Below are positions 53,510 through 59,775 of a stretch of 59,775 nucleotides of DNA, piece after piece. The DNA is taken from positions 172,372 to 232,146 of the forward strand of contig JAFAJV010000078.1 in NCBI GenBank assembly GCA_019235995.1, in the 5' to 3' direction. The number at the start of each line of letters is the position of its first letter. Position 1 is the stretch's first letter. Below the pieces are notes generated by a model. It made no database searches. It had not been told where the DNA came from and worked only from the letters and a program-made list of their open reading frames with translations. Position numbers and translations under genes: made by a program. Source of the stretch: Vulcanimicrobiota bacterium. GTDB taxonomy: Bacteria; Vulcanimicrobiota; Vulcanimicrobiia; Vulcanimicrobiales; Vulcanimicrobiaceae.

Positions 53510-53614
53510 ATGGAGCCGGGGACCGGCGACCTTCTCCGGAATCGGTGGGCCGTCGTAGGCGCGTTCGTGCTTCCGACGCTAGCGCTCATCGCGGTCGGGC
53601 TTTTTCAGCGTTGA
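53510..53614 (+). CDS. Possible 34-residue single-span peptide
   Basis: ATG at 53510 opens a short frame with a short polar start (MEPGTGDLLRNRW) and a hydrophobic stretch (AVVGAFVLPTLALIAVGLF), ending QR-stop at 53614. It is divergent from the phosphoesterase. Only the hydrophobic profile supports it; no ribosome-binding site of note and no homologue in the window. Confidence 0.25.
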   Translation: MEPGTGDLLRNRWAVVGAFVLPTLALIAVGLFQR

Positions 53615-53779
53615 CTTTCGCATGCGAGGCGCCGTATGGGCCTGCGCTTTGAGCGTGATGGGTTCCGCGTGCGCCCTGAACGCGTGGAACGTGTTGTCCC
53701 CGAGCGGATCCTCGGAAGCTATCGGCGGCGCGAACCGCTCTGATAACGAGCGCCGCGCCGCCGAGACGAGCGACGCGTG

Positions 53780-54235
53780 CTACATCTTGACTTTGGCGAC
53801 GGTGATCATCGTCTTACCGCCGGACGTGGTGAGCGTCACCGACGTCTGACCCTGGCCGGGTTGGCCGACCATGAAGACGGCGCTTTCGACGGGCGCGGTC
53901 ACGTGCGACTTCTCCGAGCCCGCCGGCATATTTTGCTGATACCAGGTGTAGACTTTGTCGAACGAGTCGTCGGTCGTCATCACCTGGCCGGCGGCGCTGG
54001 AGCCCATGTTGGAGCTGCTGCCCGAGGCCTGCGTCACGGCGCCCGGATAGGCCGGTACTTCACCGGCCGCTGACGAGGTGGCGGCCGCGCTGGTCGTCCC
54101 CGCAGCCGAGGTTGCGGCGGCCGTCGTCGCGGACGCGTTCGACTGGTCCGACGAGCTCGACGAGGATTTGCTGTTACACGCCGTGACGGCCACGAGTGCG
54201 GCGACGATGATCAGCGATGGGGTGAGGAAACGCAT
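53780..54235 (-). CDS. Small lipoprotein with Ser/Ala-rich spacer
   Basis: A 151-residue lipoprotein: lipobox AVTAC (Cys about 20), a Ser/Ala/Thr-rich linker (about 22-58), then a compact domain (VPAYPGAVTQASGSS, DSFDKVYTWYQQNMP, ESAVFMVGQPGQGQTSVTLTTSGGKTMITVAKV). A GGAGA ribosome-binding site lies 7 bases before the ATG. I recall similar domains in lipoproteins of soil bacteria, but I cannot name the family. Confidence 0.75.
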   Translation of the reverse strand: MRFLTPSLIIVAALVAVTACNSKSSSSSSDQSNASATTAAATSAAGTTSAAATSSAAGEVPAYPGAVTQASGSSSNMGSSAAGQVMTTDDSFDKVYTWYQQNMPAGSEKSHVTAPVESAVFMVGQPGQGQTSVTLTTSGGKTMITVAKVKM

Positions 54236-54340
54236 TGAAATCTCCTTGCAAAGGCGGGAGGGTTGAGACTTCGGGCGAGCGCCCGTTTGGTGTGCGCCCT
54301 GACTATAGCAACAACGGGCGGGCTAGGGAAGGGTGCGCGG

Positions 54341-54949
54341 TCAGAAGCTCATGCGGACGACCTTAAGCCCAGGCGTGACGGCGGCGGTGGGCCGAGCCCG
54401 GGCCGACTCCAGGTAGATGTAGCGGCGATCGTCCGGTCCGAGGCCGTCGATCTCCCACTGAGCGACGCGCGCATCGGCGTAGTTCGACCGCTTGATTGCC
54501 TCACGCACCGTCGCCGTGAGCGCGGCGAACGCGATCGCCTTCGGATCGAACGCGCGCGCGTCGACCGAGGCGGCCGTGATCGGGCCGCCGTCGAGCGACA
54601 TGAGCTTCACCGGCGTCGGCCCCGCGATGTTGCCGTCCGCGGCAACGACGTAGTGGTCCACGTTCATGTGCCGTTTGGGCTCCTGCACGTCGAGCATCAG
54701 TCCGTTGACGCCGTCCGCACTGATCTGCGTGACGCGCAGCGGGGTTCCGGAGCGCGCTGCGACGGCGTCGAGCGCACGCAGCACCGCCTGCCCATTGGTG
54801 AGAAACGGATCGATCGGGCCTCCGGCAGGGTTCGGGGCCGCTAAACTCGGGTCGCCCGAGCCGTACGAAGAGCCGCCGTGCGATGACCCGGAACACGCCG
54901 CGACCGCGAATGCGAAAAGAAGCGTGACGGAAAAGCGTCGGGCGGTCAC
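54341..54949 (-). CDS. Lipoprotein of unknown function
   Basis: A 202-residue lipoprotein. The GTG at 54949 places the lipobox AVAAC correctly and overlaps the upstream stop by 4 bases (GTGA), so the two genes are coupled; the frame extending to 55018 lacks this. The mature protein has GQAVLRALDAVAARSG, VNGLMLDVQEPKRHMNVDHY and IYLESARARPTAAV, with no recognised motif. Confidence 0.7.
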   Translation of the reverse strand: MTARRFSVTLLFAFAVAACSGSSHGGSSYGSGDPSLAAPNPAGGPIDPFLTNGQAVLRALDAVAARSGTPLRVTQISADGVNGLMLDVQEPKRHMNVDHYVVAADGNIAGPTPVKLMSLDGGPITAASVDARAFDPKAIAFAALTATVREAIKRSNYADARVAQWEIDGLGPDDRRYIYLESARARPTAAVTPGLKVVRMSF

Positions 54950-55515
54950 GCGGGCAGGTTCGTAAATAGCAGTACCACGTACACGATCGTCAGCAGCATT
55001 GCCTGCGCTGTTATCCATTCCTGCGCTCGGCGCGATCGCAGCGCGAACGCCACGACGATCACGGCGTCAAAGAGCACCAAGAACGCGAGATTCACGCCAG
55101 AGCCGATCCGCCCCGTGCGCGCGACTTCGGCCGCAATGCTCAGCAGCGGCAGGAAGAACATCACGGCGAAAAACCACGCGCGGTTGTGGAAGTACCACGC
55201 GCCGAGATCGATCTTGCCGGCCTCGTCGCGTTCCGGCAGCACGAGCGCGGACAGCAAGAACAGGTCGACCGGCACGAGCAGCTCCAGCCAATACGTGCCG
55301 AAGTTCCATCGAAGGGTGTGGCGCGCGCCCCACTCCGCCCACCAGTGCTGCACGCAGATGAAGAAGAGCCAAATCGCCCACGCGATGGGGGGCCAGTAGA
55401 AGTCTACTCGTTCGCGGGCCGTGATGACGGTCGCGATTCGAGCGAGGACGTTGGCGATGGCCAAGCCCAACACGATCGACATCAAAATGGTCAAGTAATC
55501 GAACGCGCCCGTCAC
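54946..55515 (-). CDS. Polytopic membrane protein of unknown function
   Basis: A 189-residue protein with about six membrane segments, including VDFYWPPIAWAIWLFFICVQ, and conserved-looking aromatic/charged loops (HWWAEWGARHTLRWNFGTYW). It overlaps the lipoprotein at 54949 by 4 bases. No family recognised; a membrane partner of that lipoprotein is plausible. Confidence 0.7.
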   Translation of the reverse strand: MTGAFDYLTILMSIVLGLAIANVLARIATVITARERVDFYWPPIAWAIWLFFICVQHWWAEWGARHTLRWNFGTYWLELLVPVDLFLLSALVLPERDEAGKIDLGAWYFHNRAWFFAVMFFLPLLSIAAEVARTGRIGSGVNLAFLVLFDAVIVVAFALRSRRAQEWITAQAMLLTIVYVVLLFTNLPA

Positions 55516-55557
55516 GCTGGGACGGTTCGTCGCGCAACCGGCGACTCCTCAAAACTG

Positions 55558-56073
55558 CTACGCCGGAGAGGGTGACGCCGACGGAGCGAGGGTCGGGAGG
55601 GTCGTCGGTGCCGGCGACGGCAGCGCAGTCGGCGCGGGCGCCGGCGTGGCGCGAGCCCATGCGGGATAGGGCTTTACGGAGACCCCCTGGTGGAGCTGCG
55701 CGCGGCTCTTCTGCGCGTACGGCGACTTCGGAAACGTCGACGCGACGTACGTCAGTAGGGTCACGGCGCGAGCTCGCGCCGTCGCCCCGGGAAGCTCTTC
55801 GTAGAGCTGCGCGATCGAGAACCCCGTCGACGGCAGCCAGGCATCCCGCGGATAGTGCCGGGCCCACTCCATGTAGGCGTCATCCGTCAATTGCAGCAGA
55901 TGCTCGGCTTGCTCCGGCAACAGCTGATGCGTCTCATAGCGTTTCTTGAGCTGCATCGTCTCGTAACGGATTCGCAGCGTGCTCATTTTCAGCCGGCCAA
56001 AATACGCGTCGCCGGGGGCATTGCCTGGTGACCCTTGCGCGAGCAGCAGAAGAACTGCGATGAAAGGTTTCAC
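55558..56073 (-). CDS. Secreted helical hypothetical protein
   Basis: A 171-residue protein with a signal peptide (MKPFIAVLLLLAQGSPG). Residues about 30-120 are helical with tetratricopeptide-like spacing (YMEWARHYPRDAWLPSTGFS, ARAVTLLTYVASTFPKSPYA), followed by a Pro/Ala/Thr/Ser linker to the C terminus. It looks like an outer-envelope tether or TPR-type adaptor. ATG at 56073. Confidence 0.68.
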   Translation of the reverse strand: MKPFIAVLLLLAQGSPGNAPGDAYFGRLKMSTLRIRYETMQLKKRYETHQLLPEQAEHLLQLTDDAYMEWARHYPRDAWLPSTGFSIAQLYEELPGATARARAVTLLTYVASTFPKSPYAQKSRAQLHQGVSVKPYPAWARATPAPAPTALPSPAPTTLPTLAPSASPSPA

Positions 56074-56185
56074 GAAGCTCCAACGCGCGGCTTAGGCGAT
56101 ACCCGGCGCTTTACCCATGTAAGCGAGGCGCTACGGCGCAGCGCCTCGGCAATCGAAGGAATTTCAGACAGCTCTAATGTCGCTG

Positions 56186-56431
56186 CTAGGGTTGACTGTT
56201 TGAGCTCGACGAGGAGCTGCTCTTCTGCGTCGAGCCGGAAGACGACCCAGAACCCGAGTTCGTTCCCGGCTGCGTGATCGTCGTGCTCGAGTTCGTGGTG
56301 CTCGACGTGTTCCATGGGTGCCAGTAGAACAAGACGAACAAGACCGCCGCGACCACGATGACCACCCCAATGATCCAGGCGACCGGCCCGGATGAATCCC
56401 CTCTGACGACTACCGTTCGATCATCTCGCAT
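56186..56431 (-). CDS. Small single-span membrane protein with Ser-rich tail
   Basis: An 81-residue protein: short polar N terminus (MRDDRTVVVRGD), one hydrophobic helix (about 17-37), then a Ser/Gly/Asn/Thr low-complexity extracytoplasmic tail. Nothing else can be inferred. Confidence 0.62.
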   Translation of the reverse strand: MRDDRTVVVRGDSSGPVAWIIGVVIVVAAVLFVLFYWHPWNTSSTTNSSTTITQPGTNSGSGSSSGSTQKSSSSSSSNSQP

Positions 56432-56498
56432 GCTTCATACCTCGGGGAGCATTGTTCCCTACGCTCGGGCCATTCTAATCACCGTCGGCCTATTATGA

Positions 56499-56526
56499 AG
56501 AGGGCCGCCGAATTCGGCGGCCCTCT
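56499..56526. terminator. Perfect 28-base palindrome, probable intergenic terminator
   Basis: AGAGGGCCGCCGAA followed immediately by its exact complement, TTCGGCGGCCCTCT, a 14-base-pair arm. It lies 43 bases past the stop of the minus-strand gene at 56570. It may terminate that gene; a U tract is weak on both strands. Confidence 0.6.
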
Positions 56527-56569
56527 CGTTGGACGCTAATTTGCGCCTCGCGGCGCGATGCTCGGTCCC

Positions 56570-57511
56570 TTACGGACCGGATTGTTCGCACGCTGCGGTC
56601 TTGTTGTCGAACATCGGCTGCGACGTGTAGGACTTCGTGCGGAACGGATCGTTTTGGATGTTCTGCCAGGCGCAGAGGTCGCCGATCTCGCCCTGGGAGC
56701 TGTTCCAGCCGTTGAATAGCACGGGATCCGTGACCGATTCGCCGTACTCGTGACCCTCGACGATGGTCACGCCTTCGTCAGTTCCGCTTTCGTCCGAGGG
56801 CGGCGCGATGATGTTCGCCCCGCAGTTCGAGGGCGGGTTCGCGTCGGGCATATACGGCAGGTTCGTAAATGAGATGACCTTGCCGCCGACCGACTCGTCG
56901 TTGTGATAGGCGCACCACTGGGTACCGAAGCCCGCCGGACTGTGGCCGTGCGCGATGGCGACGATGTACTCACCATTGGGGTCGTAGCCGAAGTGCGCTT
57001 CGCCGATGGCCGCTTCCGCGGCGACCTGAGCGTCGGTCGGGCTCGCCGGCACGGAGTCGATGTCGTCTATCCATGCGCCTCCGAACTGCCTGTGCGGGTT
57101 CGTGATGTAGGTGGTCTTGCTTCCGACCGTCTCATAGTACTGGGTGTAGATATTGTTGTGGCCGCTGCCGCCCATCACCTTAAGGTACTTGGTGAGCAGG
57201 GGCTTCACACCATCCGGGTCGCCGGCGATGCCGTAACCCCAGTAGATCACGTAGGCCTTGGGTGCGACGAGCACCGGTCCGCCGCCATATGTCAGTAGGA
57301 TATTCGATCTCGCATTGTGATTCGCCATCCGGCTCGTCGCCATGTAGTGGGGAGCGTGGAACGGCACAATCATCGGAACACCGACTGATTGCTGCTGCGT
57401 CGACGTCCCGCTGACCGGGGTAAGGCCGGAGTTAGCCGAGCAGCCGACTATTGCGAGCATTGCCGTGCAGCCTAAGATGCCGGCGATTCGCGACCGCTTG
57501 AACATACGCAA
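56570..57511 (-). CDS. Exordium-like/metallopeptidase-like lipoprotein
   Basis: A 313-residue lipoprotein (lipobox AIVGC, Cys about 24). A GHEYGESVTDP motif at about 253-263 contains His254-Glu255 and a further Asp, the pattern seen in phosphate-induced (exordium-type) and some metallopeptidase-like proteins. Other landmarks are KAYVIYWGYGIAGDP, IAHGHSPAGFGTQWCAYH and SFTNLPYMP. Catalysis is not proven. The TTG at 57511 has GAGAGG 5 bases upstream; ATG at 57505 is the alternative. Confidence 0.68.
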   Translation of the reverse strand: MRMFKRSRIAGILGCTAMLAIVGCSANSGLTPVSGTSTQQQSVGVPMIVPFHAPHYMATSRMANHNARSNILLTYGGGPVLVAPKAYVIYWGYGIAGDPDGVKPLLTKYLKVMGGSGHNNIYTQYYETVGSKTTYITNPHRQFGGAWIDDIDSVPASPTDAQVAAEAAIGEAHFGYDPNGEYIVAIAHGHSPAGFGTQWCAYHNDESVGGKVISFTNLPYMPDANPPSNCGANIIAPPSDESGTDEGVTIVEGHEYGESVTDPVLFNGWNSSQGEIGDLCAWQNIQNDPFRTKSYTSQPMFDNKTAACEQSGP

Positions 57512-57553
57512 ATGAACCTCTCGTTAAAAGGGAGTGCTAGAGGGGGTGCCTAG

Positions 57554-57595
57554 CAGGGAAAGCAACCCTTTTCTTCGCGAGGGATGCCTTCCCTG
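57554..57595. other. Imperfect hairpin in the leader of the 56570 gene
   Basis: The arms CAGGGAAAGCAACCC and GGGATGCCTTCCCTG pair 13 of 15 positions around a 12-base loop. It lies 43 bases upstream of the minus-strand start at 57511, so it would sit in the leader or near the promoter of that gene; it could also end the gene at 57667. Confidence 0.4.
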
Positions 57596-57666
57596 TTAAT
57601 TCCCTGAGAATAACGAGAGGCCGGGTCGAAAAGTTCGGCGGTCCGCTTGCTTTTTAGGGCAGGCGA

Positions 57667-58563
57667 CTAACCGGCGAAATACTCTGGCTGGTTGACAATC
57701 GGGCTGACGATCGGGTTCGAGACGATTGGGCTGCCGGAGAGCGGCTGCGGGTCGGGGTCGTGACGCTGCTCGAAGCCGTTGACCAACGCGCCGCCGAGGT
57801 CGACGTCGTGCGCGGTCACGTCGACGTTGACGCCATCGGCGTGCGGTGTCAGCGTCGTGTCGATGCGGCCACCCTGGCCGTTCTGCGCGCAGACGCGGAG
57901 CGAGCCGTTCTGTTCATAGGTAACCGATTCGCCGTCGCCGAGCTGGATGGTTTGCCCGCGAGCGATCGAGAGCTGCTGGCCATTGCTCGTGATCGAGGGC
58001 TGGCCTTGATCGTTCATCGCGATCGTCGTCGCGCCGTTGTTCAGGGAGATCGTCGCGGATTGGTTGGATGTGACGCCCTTGGAGTTCGGCGGCGTTGCCT
58101 GCGTGGAGATCTGAAAGCCGCCGGGAATTGAGTCGGAGCGCAGGAGATCGGGTTGCGAGGCCATGCTGTTCCACTTCTGCCCGTTGAAGGACAAGTGTGG
58201 ATCGCCTTCGCTCGAGCCCTTCGCGTTTTGGAAGTACTGCTCGTTGCCGCCGGGGCAGTTTCCACTGCCGAACGGCGAGTTGCAGCCGGAACCCATCAGT
58301 GATTGCAGCATCTGCATCAACTGCTGCAAGACGCCCATCAACGGAGCGAACATGCTCTGCATGGAGCCGTCGCCGTCGTAGGCCCCAGCATACGGCGCAG
58401 CGGCGCTGCTTTGGCTAGACCACGGTGGAACGAAGCGCGAGATGTTGTCGCCGGCGGCGGGTGCGGCACCGCCTTGAAGCAGTCCGCCTGCGCCGAGGGC
58501 GTTTCCCGTCGTCGCCTGGAGCGGGTTTTGCCCGAGCGGGCCGTCGAGCGGTTGAACGAACAT
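57667..58563 (-). CDS. VWD-like domain protein with GDPH motif
   Basis: A 298-residue protein. An N-terminal Gly/Ala/Ser-rich region (about 1-60) is followed by a helical Met/Leu/Gln segment (APLMGVLQQLMQMLQSLMG), a Cys-containing loop and a domain starting GDPHLSFNGQKW (about 120), the signature of VWD-like domains in secreted proteins. The C terminus carries SPIVSNPIVSPIVNQP. No signal peptide is evident. ATG at 58563 has GGAGG 7 bases upstream. Confidence 0.68.
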   Translation of the reverse strand: MFVQPLDGPLGQNPLQATTGNALGAGGLLQGGAAPAAGDNISRFVPPWSSQSSAAAPYAGAYDGDGSMQSMFAPLMGVLQQLMQMLQSLMGSGCNSPFGSGNCPGGNEQYFQNAKGSSEGDPHLSFNGQKWNSMASQPDLLRSDSIPGGFQISTQATPPNSKGVTSNQSATISLNNGATTIAMNDQGQPSITSNGQQLSIARGQTIQLGDGESVTYEQNGSLRVCAQNGQGGRIDTTLTPHADGVNVDVTAHDVDLGGALVNGFEQRHDPDPQPLSGSPIVSNPIVSPIVNQPEYFAG

Positions 58564-58658
58564 GATAAACCTCCGTCGTAATAGGTGCTGCTCGATCACG
58601 ACGAGTAGCGCTGCCGACAAGGGGAGCGGCCCGCCGAGAGAAAACCGATTGCGACGAT

Positions 58659-59763
58659 ATGAGCGACACGCAGTTGGCGGCGATCGCACGCCTGCAGGAA
58701 CGCCTGGAGTCGCTCAAGGAGCGTCTTTGACGACGCCTCCACGCGGCGCCGCATAGCCGAACTCGACGAACGCTCCCGCTCTCAGACGTTTTGGAACGAG
58801 CCAGAATCGGCGCAACGCGTGATGAAGGAGCTCGCAGAGCTGCGGGATCGTGCGGCCGCCGTCGACGGCATCGCCTCCGGACTGCGAGAGGCGCGCGAGC
58901 TGCTCGAGCTCTTCGAAACCGACCCTGCCGCGGAAAGCGAGGGCGAGCGCGCCATCGCGTCGGCGACGGAGTCGATCGAAGGGCTCGAGATGGCGGCGAG
59001 CTTCGGCGGCGAGTTCGATTCGCACGATGCGATCGTGAGCGTCTTCGCGGGCGCCGGCGGCGTCGATGCCGCCGATTGGACGCAGATGCTGGCGCGAATG
59101 TATCTCCGCTGGGCGGAGTCGAAAGGCTTCTCTGCTCAGATCGTCGACGAGTCGCCGGCCGACGAGGCCGGTCTGAAGTCGATCACCTTCTTCGTTCGCG
59201 GACACAACGCATATGGGCTTCTCGAGAGCGAGCGCGGCGTACATCGCCTCGTCCGCCTCTCGCCCTTCGATGCGGCACACCGCCGGCACACGTCGTTCGC
59301 GGCGGTCGATGTGATTCCGGAAGTGCAGGCGGGCGATGCCGGTGCGGTCGAGATCAAGCCGGACGACATCCGCATCGAGACGTTCAAGTCGGGTGGCGCG
59401 GGCGGTCAGTACGTGAACAAAACCGAATCGGCGGTGCGGGTGATTCATCAGCCCAGCGGGGTCATCGTCACGTCGCAGCAGGAGCGCTCGCAGGCGCAGA
59501 ACCGCGACGTCGCGATCGGCATCCTGCGCGCAAAGCTCGCGGCGCGAGCCGCCGAGGAGCGCGACCGCAAGCTCGAGGATCTGCGCGGTGAGCGTCAGGC
59601 CAACGAGTGGGGATCGCAGATCCGTTCGTACGTGCTGCAGCCGTATCAGCTCGTGAAAGATCATCGCACCGGCGTCGAGACCGGCAACGCCCAAGCCGTA
59701 CTCGACGGCGAGATCGACGGCTTCGTCTGGCCGTACCTTCAGCAGCGCCGGTCGCTGGTCTAG
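58659..59763 (+). CDS. prfB: Peptide chain release factor 2, made by programmed +1 frameshift
   Basis: RF2 recognises UGA and UAA and releases the finished protein. A 23-codon first frame (ATG at 58659) ends CTT-TGA at 58725-58730; skipping T58728 continues into the 344-codon main frame ending with TAG at 59761-59763, for 367 residues in total. In the joined protein the specificity tripeptide SPF falls at about 201-203 and the catalytic GGQ at about 248-250, almost exactly the Escherichia coli positions. A GTG overlapping the stop at 59763 may start the next gene beyond the edge. Confidence 0.95.
58716..58731 (+). promoter_or_regulatory. Programmed frameshift signal of prfB
   Basis: AAGGAG (58716-58721), then three bases (CGT), then CTT TGA C. 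The Shine-Dalgarno-like element, its 3-base spacing and the CUU-UGA-C slip site match the classical autoregulatory signal: when RF2 is scarce, ribosomes pause at UGA and shift +1. Confidence 0.92.
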
Positions 59764-59775
59764 TGCGCGACCGTT

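Noticed and set aside
53622-53849. 75-residue plus-strand frame with a hydrophobic start
   Set aside because: The second half lies opposite the lipoprotein at 53780; no ribosome-binding site; insufficient support.

Overview
The window is a high-GC (roughly 60-65%), densely coded bacterial chromosome segment. Translated genes include dnaK, htrA, rnj, ftsK, mnmA, rodZ, rimO, secA and prfB, together with the futalosine-type menaquinone genes mqnE, mqnA and mqnC. This core is combined with a very large set of secreted lipoproteins built from HAF, GloVer and NHL-like repeats. That combination suggests an uncultured soil-type lineage such as Candidatus Eremiobacterota (WPS-2) or a relative. The placement is inference from gene content; no 16S rRNA gene is present to test it.

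Layout. (1) 1-5.8 kb: 5' part of dnaK, an HtrA/DegP protease, a small secreted protein, RNase J and an isocitrate/isopropylmalate dehydrogenase family enzyme. (2) 5.8-12.7 kb: one long plus-strand run, ftsK - PAP2 phosphatase - mqnE - mqnA - mqnC - two small membrane proteins, mostly with overlapping or touching ends, meeting convergent mnmA. (3) 13.8-22.7 kb: a second plus-strand run, rodZ - yajQ - rimO - LytR/CpsA/Psr protein - polysaccharide deacetylase - small membrane protein - lipoprotein - secA, joining envelope building, RNA/ribosome modification and secretion. (4) 22.7-44 kb: an accessory region dominated by minus-strand lipoproteins: two HAF proteins, three intact GloVer proteins, two paralogous propeller-like lipoproteins, and decayed fragments of the same families plus three remnants of a helix-turn-helix tail. 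It also carries a secreted ammonia-lyase homologue lacking the catalytic Ala-Ser-Gly triad, an alpha/beta hydrolase, DUF4239 and MarC membrane proteins, and a serine-hydrolase-fold protein lacking its catalytic motifs. (5) 44-50 kb: a PLP-dependent dehydratase, a divergent STAS / HATPase pair, a UBP-type zinc-finger protein, a polytopic membrane protein and a fourth GloVer lipoprotein. (6) 50.9-58.6 kb: a second propeller/phosphoesterase pair and several small envelope proteins. (7) 58.66-59.76 kb: prfB with a programmed +1 frameshift.

How the genes fit together. Most of the accessory genes carry lipobox or Sec-type signal peptides, so this is an envelope/surface locus lying between two housekeeping stretches. 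The most distinctive architecture is a gene arrangement that occurs twice (39.2-42.9 kb and 49.6-53.5 kb): a minus-strand repeat lipoprotein, a divergent plus-strand propeller lipoprotein, and a tail-to-tail phosphoesterase lipoprotein whose stop touches or overlaps the propeller's stop. Together with the MIO-less secreted lyase and the motif-less serine hydrolase, this makes 31-54 kb the part most worth experimental attention. I found no rRNA, tRNA, CRISPR array or intact insertion sequence.
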